Shown here piece after piece: positions 45,867-55,163 of a DNA stretch of 64,000 nt. The stretch spans positions 124,001-188,000 of the forward strand of contig NZ_FNOI01000003.1 in NCBI RefSeq assembly GCF_900107015.1, written 5' to 3'. Position 1 is the first letter of the stretch. Each line of letters starts with the position of its first letter. Origin of the DNA: Litoreibacter albidus (GTDB lineage: Bacteria; Pseudomonadota; Alphaproteobacteria; Rhodobacterales; Rhodobacteraceae). The position numbers and the translations under genes are program-made. The notes under the pieces are model-generated. The model was given only the letters and a program-made list of their open reading frames with translations. It did no database searches and was not told where the DNA came from.

Positions 45867-46873
45867 CCCAAAAGCACCTGATCCTGACATGTATGAAGAA
45901 CGAAGGCCCCTACATTCTGGAGTGGGTGGCCTATCACATGTCGATCGGGTTTGATCATTTTCTGGTCTACATCAACGACTGCGAAGACGGCACCGACAAG
46001 ATCCTGCGCCGTCTTGCGAACATGGGTATCGTCACCCTGCGCCACAATCCGGCGCGCGAGGGCGCGCGTGCCTCGCATCAGGTGCGCGCCTACCGCAAGT
46101 CGACCAAAGAGCAGGTCTACAAGGATCACGACTGGGTGGCGGTGATTGACGCGGATGAATTCGTCAACATTCACGCAGGCAGCGGCAACATCCGCGACCT
46201 GACCGCAGCAGCCCCCGACGCCAAATGTATCTCGCTGGCGTGGCGGCTGTTCGGCAGCGCCGATGTCACCGCCTTCCACGATGGTTTTCTAACGGAAACC
46301 CTGCGCCGCGCCGCGCCGGAGCATTGCCCCGAGCCAACGCAAGCATGGGGTTTCAAGTCGATCCACCGCACGGACGCGGTCGATATTGTAGGCTGCCACC
46401 GCCCCAAATCGGTTCCAAACGATGACTGGGCGGCGCTGAACTGGGCCGGCCCTGCGGGCACCCCCATGCCGGAGAGCTATTTCAAGAACAGCTGGCGGAT
46501 GAACCGCAAAACGATCAGCTACGATCTGGGCCAGATCAACCACTACGCCGTGCGCACGCGCGAAAGCTTCTTGCTGAAATCAGCCCGTGGCCGCGCCTTT
46601 GGCGAGGGCATTCGCGGCGCGGACTACTGGGAAGATATGAACCGCAATGAGACCTATGACGTCTCGATCCAGCCCAAGCTGGGCGCGATGAAGGACATCT
46701 ACGAAGATCTGGTGTGCGACCCCAAACTGGGCCGCCTGCATGACCGCGCTGTGCAATGGCACCGCGACCAAATTCAGGCCGTCATGGAAACCGACACCGG
46801 CCGCGCCTTGATGGAGGCGATCACCCCCTCCCTCGACCTGTTCCCCGGCCTGCGCAAACGGGTGGCCGCATGA
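45863..46873 (+). CDS. GT2/GT92-like glycosyltransferase
   Basis: 336 residues. HLILTCMKNEGPYILEWVAYHMSIGFDHFLVYINDCEDGTD opens the fold, the metal motif DADEF is at 96-100, and INHYAVRTRESFLLKSARGR matches the acceptor-side signature of the two minus-strand paralogues. It starts inside the stop of the fusion gene (ATGA) and its own stop overlaps the next start in the same way, so the plus-strand set is translationally coupled. Confidence 0.87.
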   Translation: MTQKHLILTCMKNEGPYILEWVAYHMSIGFDHFLVYINDCEDGTDKILRRLANMGIVTLRHNPAREGARASHQVRAYRKSTKEQVYKDHDWVAVIDADEFVNIHAGSGNIRDLTAAAPDAKCISLAWRLFGSADVTAFHDGFLTETLRRAAPEHCPEPTQAWGFKSIHRTDAVDIVGCHRPKSVPNDDWAALNWAGPAGTPMPESYFKNSWRMNRKTISYDLGQINHYAVRTRESFLLKSARGRAFGEGIRGADYWEDMNRNETYDVSIQPKLGAMKDIYEDLVCDPKLGRLHDRAVQWHRDQIQAVMETDTGRALMEAITPSLDLFPGLRKRVAA

Positions 46874-47832
46874 ATGATGTGATTGACCTAAAGGCCCCGA
46901 CCGAGGAAATGGACCGCGCCGCATGGAACGCGGAACTGCGCGCAATGGGCGACGAGCACGGATTTTTCGAGGAGTTGGGCGCGGATCACACCGCCCTCTT
47001 CGTGAAATCCGGCAAGACGCTGATCGTCACCTTTGAGAACCTCGACCATGTGTTCGAGCATGGCAACCGCCTGCCGTGGGGCTTTGACTTCGTGCAAAAG
47101 CAGGGCTGGTCAATCCTTGGCTTAATGGCCCACGACTGGACATGGTACCGCGACGAAGACGTGATTTCGTTCTTCAACCGCTTGAAAAAAGAGAAGTTTT
47201 TCGCGCAGTTCGACACGGTCGTGTTCTATGGCGCGTCGATGGGGGCCTATGCCGCCTGCGCCTTCTCCGCCGCCTGCCCCGGTGCGACGGTTGTGGCGAT
47301 TTCCCCGCAAGCCACGCTCGACCGCGATGTGACGTCGTGGGAAACACGCTACCAAAAGGCGTGGAAGCGCAACTATAACAACGACTTCGGCTATGCCCCC
47401 GATATGGTGGCCAAAGCCAAGGACGTGTTCATCTTCTATGATCCGCTGGAGCCGCCGGACGCCATGCACGCGGCGCTGTTTCGCGGGCCGAATATCACCA
47501 AGCTGAAGTGCCGCTTCCAAGGCCACCGCATCGCGTCGGGGCTGATCCAGATGGGACTGTTAAAGCCCGTCGTCGGGGCCTGCGTAGATGGCACGCTGAC
47601 ACGCACCAGTTTTTACAAAATGCTTCGGGCGCGGCGCGACTTTCGCCGTTATCTGCGCGAGTTGATCTTGCGCATTCCCGAGGACAAGCATCCCCTGCTC
47701 ATCGCCTATCTGGCGCAGCGGGTTTTGAGCACCGGCAATGGTCCGGTGTTCCGCCGCAAACTCAACGCGGCAAACGCGCTTTTGGAAAAGCGCGGCATAA
47801 CGCCCCCCGGAAAACGAGGGGGCCGAAAATGA
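46870..47832 (+). CDS. Alpha/beta-hydrolase-like protein
   Basis: 320 residues. A nucleophile elbow GASMGA places Ser123; Asp191 (IFYDPLEPPD) and His219 (FQGHRIASG) complete a likely Ser-Asp-His triad. FENLDHVFEH and WTWYRDEDV are conserved with the C-terminal domain of the next gene, its paralogue. It could be an esterase, deacylase or acyltransferase acting on a glycan. Relatives in databases are, I believe, sometimes labelled PAPS reductase, but no PAPS-reductase motif is present. No signal peptide. Confidence 0.7.
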   Translation: MNDVIDLKAPTEEMDRAAWNAELRAMGDEHGFFEELGADHTALFVKSGKTLIVTFENLDHVFEHGNRLPWGFDFVQKQGWSILGLMAHDWTWYRDEDVISFFNRLKKEKFFAQFDTVVFYGASMGAYAACAFSAACPGATVVAISPQATLDRDVTSWETRYQKAWKRNYNNDFGYAPDMVAKAKDVFIFYDPLEPPDAMHAALFRGPNITKLKCRFQGHRIASGLIQMGLLKPVVGACVDGTLTRTSFYKMLRARRDFRRYLRELILRIPEDKHPLLIAYLAQRVLSTGNGPVFRRKLNAANALLEKRGITPPGKRGGRK

Positions 47833-47859
47833 TAAACTCAGGCAAGGCGGGCAAAGCAC

Positions 47860-49752
47860 ATGGGAAAGATATGGCTTCATATCGGGTCACCTAAAACGGG
47901 GACCACATCGCTTCAAAACTTCCTTAACGACAACGCGCAAGTGTTGCGGGACACGGGGCGTATGAACTTCATGACAACAGGGCGGGCGCATATTGCGCAC
48001 AACCAGTTGGCGGCCTCCGCACGCACTGGCAATGCCACCGTGTTGATGGAAGACATGCTGCGCGAGGCTGACGGCGCGCCCGAAGTCACGCATGTCGCGT
48101 CCTCCGAGATGCTGTTCAACCTGCACACCGCGCGCAAGCTTTCGGGAGCCGCCCCCGAAGAGTTCAAGCAACGCACCAAGGTGATTTGCTACATCCGCCG
48201 CCAAGACAGCTACCTTGAAGCGCTCTACAAGCAGCTTTTGAAGAACAGCCGCATCCCGCCGGACCGTCAGGCCTTCCTTGATGACGCCAAGCGCCGGCTG
48301 CACTATCTGCACACCTTCAACACCTATGCGGAGATGTTCGGCGAGGAAAACATCATCGTGCGCCCCTTCGGCCCCAAATGGCTGGTGGACGGCGATGTGG
48401 TTCGCGATTTCGCGCATCATCTGGGCATGCCCATCACCCGTGATCTGCGGGTCATGGAAGGCTTCTCCAACAAGACCTTCTCGGCAGAGATGTCGGAGCT
48501 CTTGTCCCTGATGGGCGAACGTACGGATTTCAACACCCGCGAGGTGATCCGCGAGTTGATCGCCTTGAACCACCCCGGCACCATCAAGTCACGCGACGTG
48601 TTCTCACGCAGCGAACGCTTGGGGCTGATGCAGCAAGTGACTCGCGAGAACCGCCGTCTGGTGAAACGCTTCATGCCCGATTGCAAAGACTTCTTCCAAA
48701 CCAAAGATCTGGAGAACGAGGAAACGGCGCTTAGCACCGAAGACCAGCTCAGCAGCCAGCTGGCTGACCGCGCCGCCGCGACAGAGGCGCTGATGATCGC
48801 CATGGGCAACCTGCAGGCCCGCCGCAAACAAGAGGCAGAACTGGCCGCAGAGGCGACAGAACTCCCCGCTCCCAGCCCCGCCAACGACGCGCTGGAGGAA
48901 GACCTCGCCCCGCCCACATGGTACCGCGAGATTTATCCAGGCGGTGACAAACGCGGCTGGTTCCATTCGCACGGCACCTATGCCGCCTCCTTCGTGGAGC
49001 GTGATCCGGACCAGTTGGTCGTGTCCTTCGACAACCTGTCGCAAGCTGGCAACGACGCCTACGCCCGCGAGCCTTGGGCGCAGAAGTTCTGCGCAGATCG
49101 CGGCTATTCGCATCTGGGCGTCTATGCGCAAGAACCCACATGGTTCCGCGACGCGGATCTGATTGCCCACCTCGAAGAGCTGCGCGATCAGGGCTTCTTC
49201 AAGGGCTTCAAGAAAGTGGCCTTCGTGGGCACGTCGATGGGCGCATTCGGCGCGCTCACCTTCTCCTCCCTCGCACCGGGGGCCACTGTGGTCGCCTTCT
49301 CCCCGCAAACCACGCTGGACGAAAAGAAGGTCCGTTGGGAGCAGCGCTTCGCCAAGGGCCGCGCAGCCGATTGGTCCCTGCCCTATTCCGACGCCGCCAA
49401 GCAGATCAAGGCCGCGTCACAGGTCTATGTGATCTACGACCACTTCCATGAGGGCGACCGCAAACACGTGGACCGCTTGAAAGGCCGCAACGTCGTGCAC
49501 CTGAAAGGCGCGGGGCTTGGCCATAAGTCCGCACTGGTGCTCAGCCGGATGAATGTGCTGAAGGATGTGATGGAAGGCGCCGTCGCAGGCACCCTGACAG
49601 AACTGGATTTCTACCGCGCCATTCGGGCGCGCAAAGACATCTACCTCTACCGCCAAGCGATGGAAAGCTACCTGACGGAGCGCGGCAAGGCAGATCGCGC
49701 GGAACGTTTCGCCAATGCCTTCAAGAAACGGCGCAGGCTCCAGTCCGCTTAG
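47860..49752 (+). CDS. Sulfotransferase fused to alpha/beta-hydrolase-like domain
   Basis: 630 residues. Residues 1-280 are a PAPS-dependent sulfotransferase: the 5'-phosphosulfate loop HIGSPKTGTTSLQ (7-19) and the 3'-phosphate region VICYIRRQDSYLEALYKQ (108-125). A helical, Glu/Ala-rich linker spans 285-350. Residues 352-630 are homologous to the preceding hydrolase-like protein, with Ser459 (GTSMGA), Asp527 (VIYDHFHEGD) and His555 (GLGHKSA). The pairing suggests two-step modification, adding sulfate and editing an acyl or ester group on one glycan, but that is inference. Last gene of the unit; a strong terminator follows. Confidence 0.8.
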   Translation: MGKIWLHIGSPKTGTTSLQNFLNDNAQVLRDTGRMNFMTTGRAHIAHNQLAASARTGNATVLMEDMLREADGAPEVTHVASSEMLFNLHTARKLSGAAPEEFKQRTKVICYIRRQDSYLEALYKQLLKNSRIPPDRQAFLDDAKRRLHYLHTFNTYAEMFGEENIIVRPFGPKWLVDGDVVRDFAHHLGMPITRDLRVMEGFSNKTFSAEMSELLSLMGERTDFNTREVIRELIALNHPGTIKSRDVFSRSERLGLMQQVTRENRRLVKRFMPDCKDFFQTKDLENEETALSTEDQLSSQLADRAAATEALMIAMGNLQARRKQEAELAAEATELPAPSPANDALEEDLAPPTWYREIYPGGDKRGWFHSHGTYAASFVERDPDQLVVSFDNLSQAGNDAYAREPWAQKFCADRGYSHLGVYAQEPTWFRDADLIAHLEELRDQGFFKGFKKVAFVGTSMGAFGALTFSSLAPGATVVAFSPQTTLDEKKVRWEQRFAKGRAADWSLPYSDAAKQIKAASQVYVIYDHFHEGDRKHVDRLKGRNVVHLKGAGLGHKSALVLSRMNVLKDVMEGAVAGTLTELDFYRAIRARKDIYLYRQAMESYLTERGKADRAERFANAFKKRRRLQSA

Positions 49753-49778
49753 AAAAGTTGTAAAACTGTAAGCAAGAC

Positions 49779-49813
49779 ACACAAATGGGCGCAAACTGCG
49801 CCCATTTGTGTTT
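49779..49813 (+). terminator. Strong intrinsic terminator ending the glycan cluster
   Basis: ACACAAATGGGCGCA (49779-49793) pairs perfectly over 15 bases with 49797-49811, loop AAC, followed by TT. It can act in both directions, also for the convergent DUF1127 gene. Confidence 0.85.
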
Positions 49814-49845
49814 GATCATGACAAGCAGCGCAAAGCGCGTTGTCG

Positions 49846-50064
49846 TCAAATGTGGTAGATATCGCGGAACACGTAACGTGCGATGTCTTCGCGGCGCATG
49901 CCCATGGCGGACAGCTCTTCGTCAGACTTGGCGTTCAGCTTTTCCATCTGCGCGATACGGGCATTGGCGCTGGCGGCAAGGTCGATCGAGTTGAACATCG
50001 CCATGAAGAAATCGCCGATACGGGCGAACAGCGAGGTCGGTTGGGCGTGGGTGATATAGGCCAT
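49846..50064 (-). CDS. DUF1127 small protein
   Basis: 72 residues. The C-terminal region, with paired helices followed by LSAMGMRREDIARYVF, is the DUF1127/YjiS signature; here the N-terminal helix contains FARIGDFFMAMFNSI. Small DUF1127 proteins in other alphaproteobacteria bind RNA or influence phosphate and sRNA metabolism. Start MAYITHAQ follows GGAGACGA. It has its own promoter region upstream and no operon partner. Confidence 0.85.
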   Translation of the reverse strand: MAYITHAQPTSLFARIGDFFMAMFNSIDLAASANARIAQMEKLNAKSDEELSAMGMRREDIARYVFRDIYHI

Positions 50065-50197
50065 TTGTCGTCTCCATCTGTGTGCACGCGTCCTGCGTGC
50101 CTTGAGACAAACATAGGAACCCTCGCCGGATATGAGCAGGCCCAATTGCGCATTGCCGCAATGCAGCAAACGCAACCCTGATTAATAAACTGCTGAT

Positions 50198-50497
50198 TTA
50201 GCAGGCATATACCTGCGCGGAGAGCTCATAAACTGTCTCGCCTTCGGCCACCGGATCAAACACCACCACGTTGCCGCCCACCTCTTTGGCCTTCACTTTC
50301 GCCGCACGTCGCGCGTCCTTCAAGCCGATTTCGCGCAGCGCACCGTAAACGCCCGGAATGCCGCGCACGCGCCCCAAATCCTTGCAACCCGCCACGTCCC
50401 CCGCGTTGCGCTCGCTCACCTCCGGCACAAGGTAGCTCGTCGGGGTGCACCCCGCCATCATCACCAGCGCCGCGCCGATCCCTACCGCTTTCATCAT
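50198..50497 (-). CDS. Small lipoprotein
   Basis: 99 residues. The lipobox MMAGC puts the lipidated cysteine at residue 16 after a short hydrophobic signal. The mature part has a second Cys in GCKDLGR and a terminal Cys in QVYAC, and the pattern AGCKDLGRVRG ... DARRAAKVKAKEVGGNVVVF resembles DUF4156-like outer-membrane lipoproteins. Function unknown. Confidence 0.75.
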   Translation of the reverse strand: MMKAVGIGAALVMMAGCTPTSYLVPEVSERNAGDVAGCKDLGRVRGIPGVYGALREIGLKDARRAAKVKAKEVGGNVVVFDPVAEGETVYELSAQVYAC

Positions 50498-50704
50498 CTG
50501 CCTGATCCCTCACACCCTGTTCATGCTTGTTGGCACGGTGGCTACCACACCTAGCCCCCGCTGCACCTGAAATAGCACGCCAATCAGACGCCCGCGCATT
50601 TTTTTGCCGACACCCATCGCTGCTTTTTGCACCAACCGCGCCGCCCCCTCTGGCCTTGGGGCCGCCGACGCGCTAATCACGCCCGCAGACATAAGGGGCC
50701 CACA

Positions 50705-51757
50705 ATGACCAGCTTGACCATCACCCAACCCGATGACTGGCACTTGCACCTGCGCGACGGCGATATGCTCAAGGCAGTGCTGCCCGAAACCGCCCGCCAT
50801 TTCGGCCGCGCCATCATCATGCCCAACCTGATCCCGCCCGTGGTCACCGCGAAGGACGCGGCAGAATACCGTGACCGGATCATGTCGGCCAAGCCCGACA
50901 ACTCCAAGTTTCAACCGTTGATGACGCTTTATCTGACCGAGGATACCGACGTCAAAGACCTACGCGCCGCCGCCGAAATCGGCCTGATCCACGCCGTGAA
51001 GCTGTATCCGGCGGGTGCCACGACCAACTCCGCCTCCGGCGTTGCGGATTTCTCCAAGGTGCAACGCGTGCTGGAAAACATGGCGCAAATCGGCCTGCCA
51101 CTCTGCGTCCACGGGGAGGTCACCTCCCCCGATGTCGACATCTTCGACCGCGAAGCGGTGTTCATCGACACTGTGCTCGACCCGATCCGCCGCGCCGTGC
51201 CCGGCCTGCGGGTGGTGATGGAGCATATCACCACCAAGCAAGGCGCGGACTATGCGCGCGAAGGCGGCGATACCCTCGCGGCCACGATCACCACGCACCA
51301 TCTGGTCATCAACCGCAACCATATCCTCGCAGGCGGCATCAAGCCGCATTACTACTGCCTCCCCGTCGCCAAACGCGAGGAGCACCGCCAAGCGCTGGTG
51401 GCCGCCGCAACCTCTGGCGACAACAGCTTCTTTCTCGGCACCGACAGCGCGCCGCACACGGATGCCAACAAACTGCTGCCCTGCGGCTGCGCGGGTTGCT
51501 TTACCGCGACCAACACCATGTCGATCCTCGCCGAGGTCTTCGAGCAGCAAAACGCCCTAGACAAACTGGAGCGCTTCACCTCGCTGAACGGCCCCGCCTT
51601 CTACAAGATGGCCCCCAACACGGCCAAGCTGACGCTCACCAAAGGGGATCCCGTCACCTATCCGGACCATATCGCCACCGCCCAGGGCGATGTCACCGTA
51701 TTCGACCCGCAGATGCCGCTGCATTGGCGCGTCAGCGACCCTATCACTGCTTCTTAA
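50705..51757 (+). CDS. pyrC: Dihydroorotase, class II
   Basis: 350 residues. Zinc ligands His13 and His15 sit in [11 protein letters not shown], and the carboxylated lysine is Lys99 in [13 protein letters not shown], matching the Escherichia coli enzyme with a 3-residue offset. [15 protein letters not shown] and FLGTDSAPH carry further ligands. It forms dihydroorotate from carbamoyl-aspartate in pyrimidine synthesis. The open frame starts further up, but [10 protein letters not shown] is the family start. pyrE follows after 45 bases. Confidence 0.96.
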   Translation: MTSLTITQPDDWHLHLRDGDMLKAVLPETARHFGRAIIMPNLIPPVVTAKDAAEYRDRIMSAKPDNSKFQPLMTLYLTEDTDVKDLRAAAEIGLIHAVKLYPAGATTNSASGVADFSKVQRVLENMAQIGLPLCVHGEVTSPDVDIFDREAVFIDTVLDPIRRAVPGLRVVMEHITTKQGADYAREGGDTLAATITTHHLVINRNHILAGGIKPHYYCLPVAKREEHRQALVAAATSGDNSFFLGTDSAPHTDANKLLPCGCAGCFTATNTMSILAEVFEQQNALDKLERFTSLNGPAFYKMAPNTAKLTLTKGDPVTYPDHIATAQGDVTVFDPQMPLHWRVSDPITAS

Positions 51758-51802
51758 ATACCTCCTCCGGAGGATCCGCCGCCCGCCACAAGGACCACCC
51801 AT

Positions 51803-52477
51803 ATGATCCCGACCACCTACCCGACCCGCGAAGAAATCGCCCGCCTCTCCGCCTCCATGCTGCTTGAGGTTGGCGCGGTTCACTTCAACGCCCGCGAGCC
51901 TTTCACCCATGCCTCCGGCAAGAAGGCCCCCACATATGTGGATTGCCGCAAGCTGATCTCTTTCCCGCGGATACGCACCACGCTGATGGATTTTCTGGCC
52001 TGCACCATCATGCGCGACGCGGGGTTTGAGGCCTTCGACAACGTCGCTGGCGGCGAAACGGCGGGCATCCCCTTCGGGGCGCTGATCGCGGAGCGCATGG
52101 CCCTGCCGATGACCTATGTGCGCAAGAAGGCCAAAGGCTACGGACGCAACGCCCGCATCGAGGGCGAGATGACCGAAGGCCAGCGCGTGCTGCTGGTGGA
52201 GGACATGACCACCGACGGCGGCTCCAAGGTCAGCTTCGTGGAGGCCATCCGCGAGACCGGCGCCACCTGCGCGCACACGGCCGTGATCTTCTTCTACGAC
52301 ATCTTCCCCGACACCCGTGAACGGCTGGGCCAACACGGCATTTCGCTGCATTCCTTGTGCACATGGTGGGATGTTTTGGCGGTCGCCAAGGAACAAGAAA
52401 CCTTCGACGCGGAAACGCTGGCAGAGGTGGAAAAATTCCTGCGCAACCCCGCCGAATGGCAAGCCGCAAACGGGTAA
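51803..52477 (+). CDS. pyrE: Orotate phosphoribosyltransferase
   Basis: 224 residues. The PRPP motif [14 protein letters not shown] and the upstream [23 protein letters not shown] are diagnostic. It adds ribose-phosphate to orotate, the step after dihydroorotate dehydrogenase. Together with pyrC it forms a pyrimidine gene pair. The C-terminal 50 residues are the longer form seen in Rhodobacteraceae. Confidence 0.95.
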   Translation: MIPTTYPTREEIARLSASMLLEVGAVHFNAREPFTHASGKKAPTYVDCRKLISFPRIRTTLMDFLACTIMRDAGFEAFDNVAGGETAGIPFGALIAERMALPMTYVRKKAKGYGRNARIEGEMTEGQRVLLVEDMTTDGGSKVSFVEAIRETGATCAHTAVIFFYDIFPDTRERLGQHGISLHSLCTWWDVLAVAKEQETFDAETLAEVEKFLRNPAEWQAANG

Positions 52478-52487
52478 CGACTCGGTC

Positions 52488-52509
52488 GCGGGCGCAACCT
52501 TGCGCCCGC
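52488..52509. promoter_or_regulatory. Hairpin after pyrE without T-run
   Basis: GCGGGCGCA (52488-52496) pairs perfectly with TGCGCCCGC (52501-52509), loop ACCT. No U-tract follows, so it may be a 3' stabilising stem rather than a terminator. The remaining 215 bases to dnaB carry the dnaB promoter; nothing else is recognised. Confidence 0.5.
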
Positions 52510-52724
52510 ACGCCCACCACCGCTCCACGCCGCGCCAAAGCAGGTTCCGTGGCGTTATGCGGCGCGGGTTATCTCGGGCCGCGCAGTCTACATGTTGACG
52601 CAAAGCACCGCCTTGCCGCAATATAGCGACGTAAAGCTCCGTAAAAAAGTTACCCACAGGATATCCAGATTGATCCCTCTCGCGGGATCGGTCATTGGTC
52701 TTACTCAGGGACAAGGGGATTGTA

Positions 52725-54239
52725 ATGAACGATTTGAGTACGGCGCCTAATCCAGGGCCAGGCGCATCTGTGCATGTCGATACTGCTGGCGCGTTGCCAC
52801 ATAACATTGAAGCCGAACAGCAGCTTTTGGGCGCGATTCTGACTAACAACGACGTGTTCGACCGCGTGGCCTCCGTCATCTCGGCGGAGCATTTCTTCGA
52901 TCCCGTACACCGCCGCATTTACGAGACCGCCGCGACCCGCATCCACAAAAACCTGCTGGTCTCTCCCGTCACGTTGAAACCCTACTTTGAGGACGACGAG
53001 GGCCTGCAAGAGCTGGGCGGCCCCGCCTATCTGGTGCGCCTGCAAGGCGCGTCGATTTCCGCCTTTGCCGCGCGTGACTACGCGCAGATGATCTACGACC
53101 TCGCGATCCGCCGAGAGCTGATCGAGCTGGGTCAGGAAATTGCCCTGAAGGCCGGTAAGGTCGACACTGAAAGTGATCCCTCCAGCCAGATCGTCGACGC
53201 GGAGCAGCGCCTCTATGCACTGGCGGAGGCTGGTCAAGCCGAAAGCGGCTTTCAAAGCTTCCTGAAAGCCGTGACCGAAGCCGTGGAGGTCGCCAACGCT
53301 GCCTACCAGCGCGACGGCGGTCTGGCGGGTATCTCTACCGGCTTGATTGATATGGACAAAAAGCTGGGGGGCCTGCACCGCTCGGACCTTTTGATCCTCG
53401 CCGGACGCCCCTCCATGGGGAAAACCTCGCTGGCGACCAACATCGCGTTCAACGTCGCCAAGGCCTACAAGAAGGGCCAGACCCACGACGGCACGGAAGG
53501 TGCTGTTGAAGGCGGCGCGGTCGGCTTCTTCTCACTGGAGATGAGCGCCGAACAGCTTGCCGCGCGTGTCCTGTCCGAGGCCGCAGAGGTGCCGTCCGAG
53601 CAAATCCGCAAAGGCGACATGAACGAGACGGAGTTCCGCCGCTTCGTGGAGGCGGCCAAGGCGCTGGAATCCTGCCCTCTGTTCATCGACGACACACCTG
53701 CCCTGCCGATTTCGCAGCTTGCCGCCCGCGCACGCCGCCTGAAACGCAGCCATGGCCTCGATGTGCTGATCATCGACTATTTGCAGCTGGTGCGCCCCGC
53801 GACCGCCAAAGACAGCCGCGTGAACGAGGTCTCGGAAATCACCCAAGGCCTGAAGGCCATCGCCAAGGAATTGAACATTCCGGTGATCGCGCTGTCCCAG
53901 CTGTCACGGAACGTGGAGAGCCGCGAAGATAAGCGCCCGCAACTGTCCGACCTTCGCGAATCCGGCTCGATCGAGCAGGATGCGGACGTCGTGATGTTCG
54001 TGTACCGCGAGGAATACTACAAAGAACGCGAAAAGCCCGCCGACCACGAGCTAGAGAAAATGGCGAACTGGCAAAACGAGATGTCGCACTGCCACGGTAA
54101 GGCCGAAGTCATCATCGGCAAGGCGCGTCACGGGCCAATTGGCTCTGTAGAGCTGTCGTTCGAGGGCCGTTTCACCCGCTTCGGCAACCTGATCAAGCCT
54201 TGGCAAGAGGGCGAAGGCGGCGGTGGCGGCGAGTTCTAG
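52725..54239 (+). CDS. dnaB: Replicative DNA helicase
   Basis: 504 residues from ATG 52725, preceded by AAGGGGAT. The N-terminal helical collar is at about 25-125 (PHNIEAEQQLLGAILTNNDVFDRV) and the RecA-like ATPase from about 195. Walker A is GRPSMGKTS, Walker B is LDVLIIDYLQLV, and LSQLSRNVESREDKRPQLSDLRESGSIEQDADVV is typical of DnaB. It is a hexamer that unwinds the fork and is loaded by DnaC or DciA-type loaders. The gene ends with a Gly-rich tail GEGGGGGEF. Confidence 0.96.
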   Translation: MNDLSTAPNPGPGASVHVDTAGALPHNIEAEQQLLGAILTNNDVFDRVASVISAEHFFDPVHRRIYETAATRIHKNLLVSPVTLKPYFEDDEGLQELGGPAYLVRLQGASISAFAARDYAQMIYDLAIRRELIELGQEIALKAGKVDTESDPSSQIVDAEQRLYALAEAGQAESGFQSFLKAVTEAVEVANAAYQRDGGLAGISTGLIDMDKKLGGLHRSDLLILAGRPSMGKTSLATNIAFNVAKAYKKGQTHDGTEGAVEGGAVGFFSLEMSAEQLAARVLSEAAEVPSEQIRKGDMNETEFRRFVEAAKALESCPLFIDDTPALPISQLAARARRLKRSHGLDVLIIDYLQLVRPATAKDSRVNEVSEITQGLKAIAKELNIPVIALSQLSRNVESREDKRPQLSDLRESGSIEQDADVVMFVYREEYYKEREKPADHELEKMANWQNEMSHCHGKAEVIIGKARHGPIGSVELSFEGRFTRFGNLIKPWQEGEGGGGGEF

Positions 54240-54464
54240 GTGTCCAAGGCTGGATTGCATTCAAGGTCACGTCGGGCTGCGTCCTTCGCTTTAGCTTACC
54301 TGACGAGTTGGTCAAACTCTTAAACGGACATTGATCTTACGTGCGGCGAAGGTCTGCTTCTAGCTCAAAATGCCGGATGCTGCATCGCGGATTTCTCTCA
54401 ATGAGGTGATTTACAGCCTGCTGATGCTATGGCTAGCTGATTGAACGTCTTGAAAGGTAATTCA

Positions 54465-55094
54465 ATGAATTTTCAAATTTGGCTAGCGTTTGTCGCGGCA
54501 TCAACTGCGCTTCTACTCATTCCCGGCCCAACGGTCCTGCTCGTGCTAAGCTATGCCATGAGCCAAGGTAAGAGGGTCGCGCTTGCAACTGTTGGCGGCG
54601 TGGCGTTGGGAGACTTCATTGCAATGTCAGCATCTCTTGCAGGTCTAGGTGCTTTGGTGCTCGCGTCGGCAACTCTGTTCACCATTTTGAAGTGGGTGGG
54701 GGCCGTCTATCTTATCTATTTGGGCGTCAAACTTTTTCGCAGTGCTCCAACGGCTTCGTTGGGCGACCTTGAAACGCTGACAGAGACGAAAGCGTCCAGC
54801 GTTTTCGGTCACGCGGCGGCTGTGACAGCCCTCAATCCCAAGTCTATCGTGTTCTTTATTGCTTTTGTGCCCCAGTTTGTTGTCGTTGAAAGCCCTCTGT
54901 TGCCGCAGTTTGCAATCTTGATCGCCACATTCGTCGGGCTGGCTTCAATCAACGCGCTAGCCTATGCGCTCTTGGCTGACAAACTACGGGCCAAGATTTC
55001 AAGACCATCGGTGTTGGCATGGTTTTCACGGCTCGGTGGCGGTGCGTTGGTGGCAATGGGGCTTGCAACAGCGGCGTTCAGGCGCACCCAGTAA
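54465..55094 (+). CDS. LysE/RhtB family exporter
   Basis: 209 residues from ATG 54465, preceded by GAAAGG. Five or six hydrophobic segments with the LysE signature LLLIPGPTVLLVLSYAMSQGKR near the N-terminus and HAAAVTALNPKSIVFFIAFVPQFV in the middle. The family exports amino acids or homoserine lactones; the substrate cannot be predicted. The gene and its 225-base upstream flank are noticeably more AT-rich and use more TTG/GTT/TCA codons than neighbours, suggesting recent acquisition. Confidence 0.88.
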   Translation: MNFQIWLAFVAASTALLLIPGPTVLLVLSYAMSQGKRVALATVGGVALGDFIAMSASLAGLGALVLASATLFTILKWVGAVYLIYLGVKLFRSAPTASLGDLETLTETKASSVFGHAAAVTALNPKSIVFFIAFVPQFVVVESPLLPQFAILIATFVGLASINALAYALLADKLRAKISRPSVLAWFSRLGGGALVAMGLATAAFRRTQ

Positions 55095-55163
55095 CAGAGA
55101 GCAAGGTCAGCTTTGGCCTGCATAGCTGATATCAATTAGTCACCAGAACGCCCCTGTCTCAGC

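Noticed and set aside
46870-47832. PAPS reductase
   Set aside because: No nucleotide loop or catalytic ECGIH-type motif is present; the GASMGA elbow fits an alpha/beta-hydrolase.
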